Below are positions 16,025 through 24,444 of a stretch of DNA of 64,000 bases, one piece after another. A program made the position numbers and the translations under genes. The first letter of the stretch is position 1. Each line of letters starts with the position of its first letter. The DNA comes from Halobacillus massiliensis (lineage in GTDB: Bacteria > Bacillota > Bacilli > Bacillales > Halobacillaceae). The notes beneath the pieces were generated by a model, which made no database searches, had not been told where the DNA came from, and saw nothing but the letters and a program-made list of their open reading frames with translations. Location: NCBI RefSeq assembly GCF_900166625.1, contig NZ_LT800499.1:1468630-1532629 (forward strand), written 5' to 3'.

Positions 16025-17074
16025 ATGAGAATTAATCACAACATTGCGGCATTAAATACACACCGTCAGCTGGGGTCTGCGAACCAGGCACAGCAAAATT
16101 CAATGGAAAAGCTGTCATCTGGTCTTCGTATTAACAAAGCAGGAGATGACGCAGCAGGACTTGCCATCTCTGAAAAAATGCGCGGACAAATCCGCGGGTT
16201 GGATCAGGCGAGTCGTAATGCCCAGGATGGGATTTCATTGATACAGACAGCGGAAGGTGCTTTAAATGAGACCCACAGCATCCTACAACGTATGCGTGAG
16301 TTAGCAGTACAGTCATCAAACGATACGAATACTGATACAGACCGAGCAGAGCTTCAAAAAGAAGTAAATCAACTGGCTGAAGAAATCACTAGAATCTCAG
16401 AGAATACTGAATTTAACACTCAAAATCTTTTAGGAGGAGATTTTTCAGGTAAGTTTCAAATTGGGGCAAATTCTGATCAAAACATAGATTTATCCATTGG
16501 AGCTATGGATTCTCAGTCCTTAAGTGTCGGAGAAAAATTCACTATTTCTGAAGGTGCTGAGGCTGGAGATACTTTAACTTATGGAGCCGGTGATTCGACT
16601 GCTACTTGGGAGGCAGCTATTAAATTAGGAGATGATATTTCAGTTGCCCAGGATGGATCTGAATTAGCTACTGAAGATGATGTACAAGCTGCTGGTTATT
16701 ACGATGATGATTCTGGCGAAATAGTGTTAACTGCATCAGAAAAGTTAGCTAACAATGCTGCTGGAGTTATAGGGTTAGATATTTCTTCCCAATCAGCAGC
16801 AGATTCAGCAATTACGACAATTAATTCTGCTATTGAAACTGTTTCAGCCCAAAGATCAGAACTAGGTGCATATCAAAACCGTCTGGACCACACAATTAAC
16901 AACCTTGGAACATCTTCTGAAAACCTGACAGCTGCGGAATCACGTATCCGCGACGTTGATATGGCACAGGAAATGATGAACCAAACGAGGAATTCAATTC
17001 TTGGCCAAGCATCCCAGGCGATGCTGGCACAGGCAAACCAATTACCTCAAGGAGTATTGCAGCTGCTTCAATAA
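16025..17074 (+). CDS. hag: Flagellin
   Basis: The 349-residue filament subunit has the conserved D0/D1 ends (MRINHNIAALNTHRQLG, SSGLRINKAGDDAAGLAISEKMRGQ, and the C-terminal ESRIRDVDMAQEMMNQTRN). The central part (about 160-250) is an acidic, alanine/threonine/serine-rich variable domain, making the protein somewhat longer than B. subtilis Hag (about 304). The C-terminus LPQGVLQLLQ contains the segment that FliW binds in related species. The Shine-Dalgarno AAGGAGG is strong and doubles as a CsrA site. Confidence 0.97.
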   Translation: MRINHNIAALNTHRQLGSANQAQQNSMEKLSSGLRINKAGDDAAGLAISEKMRGQIRGLDQASRNAQDGISLIQTAEGALNETHSILQRMRELAVQSSNDTNTDTDRAELQKEVNQLAEEITRISENTEFNTQNLLGGDFSGKFQIGANSDQNIDLSIGAMDSQSLSVGEKFTISEGAEAGDTLTYGAGDSTATWEAAIKLGDDISVAQDGSELATEDDVQAAGYYDDDSGEIVLTASEKLANNAAGVIGLDISSQSAADSAITTINSAIETVSAQRSELGAYQNRLDHTINNLGTSSENLTAAESRIRDVDMAQEMMNQTRNSILGQASQAMLAQANQLPQGVLQLLQ

Positions 17075-17082
17075 AACGACTA

Positions 17083-17110
17083 AAGAGCCTCTTTTCCGGG
17101 GCTTTTTTTC
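17083..17110 (+). terminator. Terminator of hag
   Basis: A short GC stem (AGAGCC, then GGGGCT) is followed by seven T. The stem is imperfect. Confidence 0.6.
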
Positions 17111-17149
17111 TTTTTCCTTCTTCCTTTTTCTTCACAATCTATAAAATGA

Positions 17150-17157
17150 TCCGATAT
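17150..17157 (+). promoter_or_regulatory. Sigma-D-like -10 upstream of fliD
   Basis: TCCGATAT followed by AAA repeats the -10 seen before flgM and hag. No TAAA is found at 15-16 bases upstream (TTCA or CTTC instead), so it may be weak or decayed. It would serve fliD-fliS-fliT. Confidence 0.35.
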
Positions 17158-17159
17158 AA

Positions 17160-17273
17160 AAAGAAACAAATCACGATATGGTTGTGGATATGGTCACGAA
17201 GAAAGTTGTCAAGGAGATACCACCGAAGAAAATGCTGGATTACTATGGGGCGATGAATGAGTTTCTTGGCTGA
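17160..17273 (+). pseudogene. flaG: Remnant of flaG (yvyC), C-terminal fragment only
   Basis: Between hag and fliD, where B. subtilis has yvyC, a frame open from just after TAA 17157-17159 to TGA 17271-17273 reads VVDMVTKKVVKEIPPKKM, then LDYYGAMNEFLG. This is the highly conserved C-terminal motif of FlaG proteins (VxDxxTxEVIREIPPKKxLDMYAAMxEFLG). The N-terminal two thirds of FlaG are absent, and the only ATG (17178) has no Shine-Dalgarno. FlaG limits filament length or affects filament function in other bacteria. Called a pseudogene with good confidence because the motif is so characteristic. Confidence 0.72.
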
Positions 17274-17297
17274 ATTGTGGACGATAGGATGTAAGGA

Positions 17298-18797
17298 GTG
17301 GAGAAAATGCGTATAGGCGGATTAGCCAGTGGGATGGATATTGATGGAATTGTGGCGGATTTAATGCAAGCCGAGCGGAGGCCGCTTAATAAATTAGAAC
17401 AAACTAAGACGCGTCTTGAGTGGCAGCGGGATGCTTATCGTGATGTGAATAAGCAATTCTTAGAGCTTGACCAGCTGGCATTGGAAATGAAGCTGGATCG
17501 CACATTTCAGGGGAAGGATGCGGTTTCTTCAAGTTCTAATGTTGAAGCCCGGGCTACTTCTGGGGCGGGGGAAGGTACATATAAACTGGAAGTGAAACAA
17601 ATTGCTGAATCGGCTTATAACTACAGTGAACGTATGATTTCAGCTTCTGTAGCTGATAAGCTTGACCCTTCTGCCTCACTTGCCTCGCAAAGAGATAAAT
17701 TCGGGACATGGGTAAATGAAGGCTCTTTTACGATTACAACGGCCGACGGGGAGATGACTTTTGAGATTGATGAGGAAGAATCCTTAAACAAACTTCTGCA
17801 GGACATTAGCAGTTCTGATCTTGGCATTCGGGCTTTTTATGATCAAAGTGCCGATAAGGTGATGTTTGAACGGACGAAGACAGGAAATTTTGTAGTGGAT
17901 GGAAATGAGATTCAATTCAGCGGCGAAGGGTCCGTTTTTTTAACAGAAACGCTAGGTCTTAATCCAGCGGCAGAGGTCGGCGGTAAGGATGCCAGGTTTA
18001 CTTACAATAACGCCCTTGAGATTACGTCTTACAAAAATACATATTCTCTTAATGGCGTGAATTTTAACTTGAAGGAAAAGGGTACAGCTACGATAACGGT
18101 GACCAATAACGTGGACGAGGCGGTCGAGAAAATAACTGGGTTCGTGGAGAAATACAACAGCATTATTGAAAGTCTTACTGAAAAGCTGAATGAGCGGAAA
18201 AACCGGGAATATCCGCCTCTTACTGATGATCAGAAGAAAGCGATGGAGGAGGATGAGATTGAAAAGTGGGAGGAGCAGGCACGTAAAGGGCTCCTTTATG
18301 GTGATACAGTGCTCTCAAATGCGCTGACGCAGATGCGGACGAGCTGGTACAGTAAGGTAAACACGGGCAGCGAACTCATTATTTTGTCTGATATTGGTAT
18401 TTCGACTTCTTCTAATTATTTGGCCAGAGGGAAACTGGAGATCAATAAAGATGAGCTGCGAACTGCTCTTAGTGAGAATGCTGAATCTGTGAAAGCTCTG
18501 TTTGCGAATAGCGGTGAAGCTGACAATAAAGGGATTATCCGGCACCTTGAGGATACAATTGATTACACCCGGCAGTCGATCGAACGAAAGGCTGGAAAAG
18601 AGTCAAGTACGAGTGAAACCTTCACACTCGGCCGGGAGCTTAAAGACATGGATAACCGTATTCAGCGGTTTGAAGATAAAATGGTTGAGCTGGAGGATCG
18701 CTATTGGAAACAGTTTGGCGCAATGGAAAAAGCGATTCAGGAAATGAATTCACAGTCCTCTTTTCTTCAGCAGAACTTTTTCAATCACATGATGTAA
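17298..18797 (+). CDS. fliD: Flagellar filament cap protein FliD
   Basis: FliD (499 residues) caps the filament tip and folds incoming flagellin. The N-terminus MRIGGLASGMDIDGIVADLMQAERRPLNKLEQ is diagnostic for the FliD_N domain. The C-terminal FliD domain contains GDTVLSNALTQMRTSW and the coiled terminal helix QRFEDKMVELEDRYWKQF. The GTG-like start in the longer reading (GTG GAG AAA ATG) is possible; ATG 17307 after GGAG is equally likely. fliS follows after 24 bases. Confidence 0.95.
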   Translation: MEKMRIGGLASGMDIDGIVADLMQAERRPLNKLEQTKTRLEWQRDAYRDVNKQFLELDQLALEMKLDRTFQGKDAVSSSSNVEARATSGAGEGTYKLEVKQIAESAYNYSERMISASVADKLDPSASLASQRDKFGTWVNEGSFTITTADGEMTFEIDEEESLNKLLQDISSSDLGIRAFYDQSADKVMFERTKTGNFVVDGNEIQFSGEGSVFLTETLGLNPAAEVGGKDARFTYNNALEITSYKNTYSLNGVNFNLKEKGTATITVTNNVDEAVEKITGFVEKYNSIIESLTEKLNERKNREYPPLTDDQKKAMEEDEIEKWEEQARKGLLYGDTVLSNALTQMRTSWYSKVNTGSELIILSDIGISTSSNYLARGKLEINKDELRTALSENAESVKALFANSGEADNKGIIRHLEDTIDYTRQSIERKAGKESSTSETFTLGRELKDMDNRIQRFEDKMVELEDRYWKQFGAMEKAIQEMNSQSSFLQQNFFNHMM

Positions 18798-18821
18798 TGA
18801 CTAAAGGAGTGTTCTATCAAT

Positions 18822-19211
18822 ATGTCGATTCAAGCCTATCAAACGAATTCCGTAGAAACCGCATCACCGGGAGAGTTAACGCTGATGCTGTATAATGGCT
18901 GTATCAAATTTATCCGTGCCGGCAGGAAAGCTGTAGAGCAGAATAATATTGAACAGAAAAATATTATGATTCAAAAAGCGCAGGCGATTATCCTTGAGCT
19001 GATGGTCACAATGGATCAGCAGTATGAGGTCGCGAATGAGATATTGCCTCTCTATGAATATATTCATCATTTATTAATTGAAGCCAATACCAAAAATGAT
19101 GGTGCTCTTTTAGAGGAAGCGGAACGTCTCGTTATCGAGTTTCGTGATACGTGGAAACAGGTGCTGCTGCAATCGCGGAAGTTACAGCACGGGACGGGCG
19201 GAACTGCGTAA
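18822..19211 (+). CDS. fliS: Flagellin export chaperone FliS
   Basis: The 129-residue helical protein binds the C-terminus of unpolymerised flagellin. The family start is present (MSIQAYQTNSVETASPGELTLMLYNGCIKFIRA), with AEMNIEQKN-type helix 2 (AVEQNNIEQKNIMIQKAQAII). AAAGGAG lies upstream. Its stop codon overlaps the fliT start (TAATG). Confidence 0.95.
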   Translation: MSIQAYQTNSVETASPGELTLMLYNGCIKFIRAGRKAVEQNNIEQKNIMIQKAQAIILELMVTMDQQYEVANEILPLYEYIHHLLIEANTKNDGALLEEAERLVIEFRDTWKQVLLQSRKLQHGTGGTA

Positions 19212-19564
19212 TGGCCGGCTGGCAGGAATTCTTAAGGATAACTAATAAGCTTTGCCGGCAGGTGGATCGAAGAGTCACTGATAGTAACCGGGAAGACGTG
19301 GCTGTGAAAGTTCAGATGCTTCTTCATGAGAGAGGACTTTTAATGAAAGATCTGCCACAGCCGGAGACTGAATCAGAACTCTCAGCTGCTCGTCAAGTGT
19401 ATATGCTCAATCAGACTATCAGTGAAAAGCTGACTGTCTATATGAGCAAGCTGAAAAAGAAGATTCGCCACGTACGAAAGCAGCACTCCAGTCAAAAGAA
19501 ATATACGAATCCCTATCAAAGTGTTTCAAGCTATGACGGGATGTTTTTAGATCAAAAAAAATGA
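19211..19564 (+). CDS. fliT: FliT-like flagellar chaperone
   Basis: Starting from ATG 19211, which shares a base with the fliS stop, the product has 117 residues and is all-helical and basic. In B. subtilis the gene after fliS is fliT, a proposed chaperone for FliD. The sequence offers no strong motif (MAGWQEFLRITNKLC at the start, a basic C-terminus KKKIRHVRKQHSSQKK), so the name rests on position, size and helicity. A longer upstream frame lies inside fliS and is rejected. Confidence 0.7.
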   Translation: MAGWQEFLRITNKLCRQVDRRVTDSNREDVAVKVQMLLHERGLLMKDLPQPETESELSAARQVYMLNQTISEKLTVYMSKLKKKIRHVRKQHSSQKKYTNPYQSVSSYDGMFLDQKK

Positions 19565-19598
19565 GCCTTCCCTTTAAGAGGAGGCTCATTTTTATTTA
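19555..19598. terminator. Bidirectional terminator between fliT and the ABC importer
   Basis: ATGAGCC (19561-19567) pairs with GGCTCAT (19583-19589), flanked by A and T runs, ending the plus-strand fliT and the minus-strand importer genes. Confidence 0.8.
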
Positions 19599-20594
19599 TT
19601 CAACAAAAGAAGAGTCGACAAGGCCGTTAAGGTTTGGCTTTTCTTCTAAGAATTGCAGCTCATAAGAAGAATCGGCAAACATTTGAACTTCCTTCGGATC
19701 TACCACTGTAGTGAAAGTCATACGTTCGAAAGCATTATCAACCACTTCCTGAGACAGTTCCTGGTCGGTAATTTCCTTAATTTTATCAATCGCAATCTGT
19801 TTCGCTTCATCCGGGTTATCATTTACATAGTCAGTCGCTTTCTTGTGAGCATCGACAAGGTTTTGGATTAAGCCCGGGTCTTTTTCTTTCAGTCTTTCTG
19901 ATGTTACGAATACGGAAGCCGGCATATTAGCGTTATGTGCTACTTCATCGTTTTCAAAAAGAACCTTTCCTGTGCCCTGGGCTTCAATATAAGCCGCCCA
20001 CGGTTCTGGCACTGCGGCTACGTCGACCTTTTCTGTTTCAAACATACTGCTGTACGTCGCAGGCTTTCCTGTAACGTGTTTCATTTCACCATTTAAACGG
20101 TCTGATGTAATGCCGAATTCATTTTTCATCAACGTCTCAAACTGAACATCATGGGTACAACCGACACGTGGGGAAATGAATGTTTTCCCTTTAATGTCTT
20201 CTGCGGATTCAATGTCTGCACCGTTACGTGCCATAATTACGGTACCGCCAGTGGCACCGGCAGCTACAATATTAATTTTCGCTCCGCTTGTGTAAAAGTT
20301 CATCGCAGGTCCTGGACCTACTATTCCGCCTTCAATCTCACCAGTTTCGACTGCCGTCATAAAGGCAGATCCATCAGGAAAATATTTAAAGTTAACTTTT
20401 GTGCCATCCGGCAGTGCATCTTCGTAAAATTCTTTTTCTTCCGCTACCATTCCAGCTGCGTGATCAATATTTGGGAAGTACCCGATCGTTACTTCATTTT
20501 CCGAATCTCCGCTTCCGGAAGTAGACCCGCTTCCACATGCAGCCAGCAGACCCGTAATAAGCACCAATGAAAGTGCCGTAATTAATTTTTTCAT
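19596..20594 (-). CDS. ABC importer substrate-binding lipoprotein (SsuA/TauA/NrtA type)
   Basis: The start at 20594 (after GGGAGAGG on the minus strand) gives 332 residues beginning MKKLITALSLVLITGLLAAC, a lipoprotein signal with the lipobox cysteine at residue 20. The mature part is a type-2 periplasmic-binding fold of the NMT1/SsuA group: VTIGYFPNIDHAAGMVAEEKEF, GGIVGPGPAMNFYTSGAK and FISPRVGCTHDVQFETLM. It is the last gene of a three-gene minus-strand operon. The substrate (sulfonate, taurine, nitrate or a thiamine precursor) cannot be told from the sequence. Confidence 0.82.
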   Translation of the reverse strand: MKKLITALSLVLITGLLAACGSGSTSGSGDSENEVTIGYFPNIDHAAGMVAEEKEFYEDALPDGTKVNFKYFPDGSAFMTAVETGEIEGGIVGPGPAMNFYTSGAKINIVAAGATGGTVIMARNGADIESAEDIKGKTFISPRVGCTHDVQFETLMKNEFGITSDRLNGEMKHVTGKPATYSSMFETEKVDVAAVPEPWAAYIEAQGTGKVLFENDEVAHNANMPASVFVTSERLKEKDPGLIQNLVDAHKKATDYVNDNPDEAKQIAIDKIKEITDQELSQEVVDNAFERMTFTTVVDPKEVQMFADSSYELQFLEEKPNLNGLVDSSFVE

Positions 20595-20614
20595 ATACCT
20601 CTCCCTTTCTGGGG

Positions 20615-21373
20615 TTAAGCTAATCCCCAACGTTTCATTACGTTTTTCTCTAGTTTGGAAAATACGATTTGATCAGCTATAGATCCGATAAGACCGATAA
20701 TAATAATAATGGCTACAACTTGATCCATTCGTGCATAATCTTGTGCATAGGCTAAAGAATATCCAAGTCCTGGTCCGTTACTTAGCAGTTCCCCGGCCAT
20801 TAGGGCTCTCCAGCTGAAAGCCCAGGCTAAGCGCAGTCCCGTCATAAAATATGGAATACTGGCTGGAACTTCCACTCTGAAAAATAGAGGAATGCCATTT
20901 GTACCCATCGTTCGTGCCGCCCGGATAAACTGTGGAGGCACACTGCGAATTGCTGTACGAACATTCAAAGCCATTACGAAGGTACCGCCTAATACGACGA
21001 CGAAAATAACGGCAAATTCACTAAATCCAAAAAGCATAATAGCTAGTGGTACCCAGACGATACTTGGAATACTCTGCAAAGCAATTAAATACATCCCGGC
21101 TGTTTCGTCTGCCTGACGGGACTTACCTAAAATAATCCCGACAGCTGTTCCCATTAAGATGGCTAAAAATAATCCAATAAATAAGTGCCTAAAGCTGGCT
21201 CCCAAAGCTGCAATGAAGTCTCCTTCTGTAAACCCGTAGACAAGAGCGTCCCATACACTGAGAGGAGCGGGAAAAACAATCTCTTCTAAAATGCCTGCGG
21301 AAAAGATCAACTGCCAAATGCCAATGACAACAGCAAGAAAGACAATCCGTTTAACTAGAATATTCAATGTCAT
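20615..21373 (-). CDS. ABC importer permease (SsuC/TauC type)
   Basis: This 252-residue protein has about six membrane segments and the BPD_transp_1 coupling motif in the form ARTMGTNGIPLFFRVEVPASIPYFMTGLRLAWAF. The family match is to the sulfonate/nitrate/taurine importers, like its neighbours. It overlaps the ATPase gene by 23 bases and precedes the binding protein by 20 bases, consistent with one transcript. Confidence 0.85.
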   Translation of the reverse strand: MTLNILVKRIVFLAVVIGIWQLIFSAGILEEIVFPAPLSVWDALVYGFTEGDFIAALGASFRHLFIGLFLAILMGTAVGIILGKSRQADETAGMYLIALQSIPSIVWVPLAIMLFGFSEFAVIFVVVLGGTFVMALNVRTAIRSVPPQFIRAARTMGTNGIPLFFRVEVPASIPYFMTGLRLAWAFSWRALMAGELLSNGPGLGYSLAYAQDYARMDQVVAIIIIIGLIGSIADQIVFSKLEKNVMKRWGLA

Positions 21374-22145
21374 GACTAAGCTCTTCCTTTAAAACTTTAT
21401 TTATTTCATCTTTAAGCAGATCCATTATTTTGTTTTCTAGCTCTATCACTCGGGCGTCATCTCTTTTTCGGGGCCTTGGAATATCGATTTCAAAATCAGC
21501 GATGATCCGTCCAGGACGAGTACCCATAACTACAACTCGATCTGACAGTTTAATAGCTTCCTGAATACTGTGAGTAACGAAAACGATCGTCTTTTGTGTT
21601 TCCTGCCATACTTTTATCAGCTCATCATGAAGGATGTGACGAGTCTGTTCATCAAGGGCTCCAAATGGTTCATCCATAAGCAATACCTTAGGATCCATGG
21701 CGAGTGCCCTGGCAATAGCCACACGCTGCTGCATACCGCCCGAAAGTTCATAAGTATATCGGTCTTTAAAGCGGCTGAGATGGACCATTTTCAAAAAGTG
21801 ATCAGCTCGTTCATCAGCTTCTTTTTTATTCATTGTTGATTTTAGAGGGAAGGTCACGTTTTCCTTTACATCCAGCCATGGAAATAAGGAAGGCTGCTGA
21901 AATACCATGCCGCGGTCAGGCCCAGCGTTTTTAATTTCATTTCCCTCTAATAAAATTTCCCCTGAGGTCGTTTTTTCCAATCCGGCAATTAATGCTAACA
22001 GAGTGGACTTCCCGCAGCCGGATGGTCCCAGCAGGGATACAAACTCTTTTTTATCGATATCAAGATTGATGTTTGAAAATACTTGAAAGTCCCCATTTTC
22101 TCTGTCATGAAAGGATTTCCCAACATCACTTATTTGTAGAAACAT
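21351..22145 (-). CDS. ABC importer ATPase (SsuB/TauB type)
   Basis: The 264-residue ATPase has Walker A GPSGCGKST (about 40-48), Q-loop, the signature LSGGMQQRVAIARAL (about 136-150), Walker B VLLMDEPFGALDEQT and the H-loop VTHSIQEA. It powers the importer encoded in the next two genes. It is the first gene of the operon; 150 AT-rich bases separate it from the acyltransferase terminator upstream and must hold its promoter, though no clear -35/-10 pair was picked out. Confidence 0.9.
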   Translation of the reverse strand: MFLQISDVGKSFHDRENGDFQVFSNINLDIDKKEFVSLLGPSGCGKSTLLALIAGLEKTTSGEILLEGNEIKNAGPDRGMVFQQPSLFPWLDVKENVTFPLKSTMNKKEADERADHFLKMVHLSRFKDRYTYELSGGMQQRVAIARALAMDPKVLLMDEPFGALDEQTRHILHDELIKVWQETQKTIVFVTHSIQEAIKLSDRVVVMGTRPGRIIADFEIDIPRPRKRDDARVIELENKIMDLLKDEINKVLKEELSHDIEYSS

Positions 22146-22262
22146 CTGCTTCCTCCCAGTATATAATAATTCCTATCCATATAGTTGGTTTTAATTGTAT
22201 AGTTTATGATTATACAGATGAAGCCTATACCGTGCAATAATTATTGTTTAAAATTTTTAATA

Positions 22263-22294
22263 ATAAAAAAGCCAATGGATAAGATCCACTGGCT
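22263..22294 (-). terminator. Terminator of the acyltransferase gene
   Basis: On the minus strand AGCCAGTGGAT pairs with ATCCATTGGCT (one mismatch), followed by TTTTTTATTA. Confidence 0.8.
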
Positions 22295-22295
22295 G

Positions 22296-23420
22296 TCAAC
22301 TTGCTTTGTTTAACTTGTTTTTAGTTTCTTTAAAATTATAGTTTATATTTTGAGGGTTAGCTTTGACTAAGGTCACTATATATTCATTAAAAGGTACGTA
22401 AGAAATAGCCTTTAAGATAATTACACAAATTAATATAACCATAAGATGGTAAGGGATTATAAATATTGAATAAGCAAATACATCATATGGTGCGTAGTCC
22501 TGATATAAGTAAATAACTAAAGGATGTAGCAGAAAAATCCCCATAGACATATTTCCTAAACTTATAAAGACTTTAATTATACTTTCACTAATTAACATTA
22601 AAGAATAATAAATACTTATGATTACGACAAAAGAGATAGGAATAGCAAATAAATTTATCAAATTTTCATTAGAATTTATAACTTGTTGGCTAGTGTGATA
22701 ATCAAAAACAATTAAAGCCAATACGGCTAACCCCGTAATCTGAACAAAAAGCCGGTTATTTCTCAAAGATAAATATTCGTGAATATACGGCCATAGGTGG
22801 ACAAATAATGAGCCGAGCATAAAGTAATAAAGCCACTGTAATAGGAACCCGCGTCCATTTATGAAGTTTTCTAGGTAGGATCCTCCGGCTTCGAAATGAT
22901 TAGTAATGAATACATAATTTATAAATAGAGAAGTAATAGTTAGGAAAATAACAGATTTGAAATTCAGCCACTTCTTAATTAATACAAACAAAACATAGAA
23001 CTGTATAACTAAACTGATAAAGTATAAATGATAATGCGATTTTCCAGATATAACCATGTATATGAAATCTTTTACTTGTTCTTGGTTAGACCAGTCAGGA
23101 ATGCTGTAACTACCCATATAATATTTGTACACTAAATATATGAAACTCCATACAAGAAAAGGAGAGATAATTTTTACCATTCGGCTTTTTATAAACCGCT
23201 TTAGTGTAAAATTTTTCCCAATCATAGAATTATATAAAAGGAATCCGCTCATAACAGCAAACAGAGGAGTGCCGATTCTTGATATTTGGTTAAAGAAATT
23301 TGTAAGAGTGGTATAACCATCAATGGAATGATAAAAACGAGCACTGACGTGAACCATAACAACCATTAAACAGGCGACTGCCCTTACAAAATTAATTTCA
23401 TAAAAGTATCTCTTTTCCAA
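22296..23420 (-). CDS. Acyltransferase 3 family membrane protein (OafA/WecH-like)
   Basis: The 374-residue protein consists of about ten membrane segments and carries the family's N-terminal motif FVRAVACLMVVMVHVSARF with the conserved His, followed by RIGTPLFAVMSGFLLY and a basic loop FIKSRMVKIISPFLVWS. Such proteins O-acetylate surface polysaccharides or peptidoglycan sugars. The target is unknown. The gene is visibly more AT-rich than its neighbours and breaks the order seen in B. subtilis between fliT and hpf, so lateral acquisition is plausible. It has its own terminator. Confidence 0.82.
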   Translation of the reverse strand: MEKRYFYEINFVRAVACLMVVMVHVSARFYHSIDGYTTLTNFFNQISRIGTPLFAVMSGFLLYNSMIGKNFTLKRFIKSRMVKIISPFLVWSFIYLVYKYYMGSYSIPDWSNQEQVKDFIYMVISGKSHYHLYFISLVIQFYVLFVLIKKWLNFKSVIFLTITSLFINYVFITNHFEAGGSYLENFINGRGFLLQWLYYFMLGSLFVHLWPYIHEYLSLRNNRLFVQITGLAVLALIVFDYHTSQQVINSNENLINLFAIPISFVVIISIYYSLMLISESIIKVFISLGNMSMGIFLLHPLVIYLYQDYAPYDVFAYSIFIIPYHLMVILICVIILKAISYVPFNEYIVTLVKANPQNINYNFKETKNKLNKAS

Positions 23421-23579
23421 GTCTACCTCCTCCTATTGAGTTTTTAATAACCTTTTGTTACAAAGTCTCACCCAATATAACATTATTACTGGTAAAGGGA
23501 CATTTTTCAATAGTACATATTTACAATCTTTTACCATTTCCAACAATTTCCGACACAAAAAGTTCGAAAAGTTCTGAAA

Positions 23580-23613
23580 GTTTATGCAGGAATGGGCGAG
23601 GGTATGGTAGAAT
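23580..23613 (+). promoter_or_regulatory. Overlapping sigma-B and sigma-H promoters of hpf
   Basis: Sigma-B: GTTTAT (23580-23585), 14 bases, GGGTAT (23600-23605), against the consensus GTTTAA-N12-14-GGGWAW. Sigma-H: GCAGGAATG (23586-23594), 11 bases, GGTAGAAT (23606-23613), against RnAGGAWWW-N11-12-RnnGAAT. B. subtilis yvyD (hpf) is known to use both factors. Confidence 0.8.
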
Positions 23614-23649
23614 ATAAACTACATAAGGATGAAAGGAGGACACTTCTAG

Positions 23650-24213
23650 ATGTTAAAATATAACATTCGTGGTGAAAACTTAGAGGTGACAGATCCAATT
23701 AAGGACTATGTGGAAAAAAAGGTGGGCAAGATGGAACGCTACTTTGAAACTCCACCGTCATCTGAAGTACACGTAAATTTAAGTGTCTATAATGATGAGC
23801 AGACGATTGAAGTGACTATTCCTATGAAGAATTTACTTCTTCGAGCCGAGGAGCATAACACTGATCTATATGCTGCCATCGACCTTGTGGTAGATAAATT
23901 AGAAAGACAAATACGTAAGCACAAAACGAAAGTGAACCGGAGATCCCGCCAGGAGGGTGCTCCTAAGTATGTGTTTGCCGAACTTGAAAGGGAAGCACAA
24001 GAACAAAGACTTGAACAACAAGAAGAAAATGATTCCGATATCGAGATTGTAAGGACAAAGCGTTTTGACTTAAAACCAATGGATAGTGAAGAGGCTGCAT
24101 TGCAGATGGAAATGTTAGGCCATGCGTTTTACGTTTTTACAAACGCGAACACGGATGAAACAAATATTGTATATAAACGACGTGATGGAAAATATGGATT
24201 AATTGAAACCTGA
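23650..24213 (+). CDS. hpf: Long-form ribosome hibernation promoting factor
   Basis: The 187-residue protein has the N-terminal S30AE domain (MLKYNIRGENLEVTDPIKDYVEKKVGKMERYF, about 1-100), a charged linker, and the C-terminal dimerisation domain (IVRTKRFDLKPMDSEEAALQMEMLGHAFYVF, about 130-187) that pairs two 70S ribosomes into 100S particles in stationary phase. GAAAGGAGG lies nine bases before the ATG. The promoter region fits stress and stationary-phase control. Position before secA matches B. subtilis. Confidence 0.95.
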   Translation: MLKYNIRGENLEVTDPIKDYVEKKVGKMERYFETPPSSEVHVNLSVYNDEQTIEVTIPMKNLLLRAEEHNTDLYAAIDLVVDKLERQIRKHKTKVNRRSRQEGAPKYVFAELEREAQEQRLEQQEENDSDIEIVRTKRFDLKPMDSEEAALQMEMLGHAFYVFTNANTDETNIVYKRRDGKYGLIET

Positions 24214-24220
24214 TCCTAAA

Positions 24221-24256
24221 AAACAGCTCTGCCAAACCGGCGGAGCTGTTTTTTTT
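24221..24256 (+). terminator. Terminator of hpf
   Basis: AACAGCTC and GAGCTGTT arms around a GCC...GGC inner part, followed by eight T. Confidence 0.85.
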
Positions 24257-24444
24257 GTGGTAGAAATTAAAATAGATAGTATTTTTCTTTTTTGACCAAT
24301 CATTTATTTAAATTCTCCTGTTTTACTGGGTGAAAACTTTGTTGTGAAAGGAATGTCACATAAAGTTCTATTTTTTGCTGCTTTTTTATTTTGATAAAAA
24401 GAGTGTATAAATAAGATGTAATCCCTACCAAGGAGGCGATGTGA

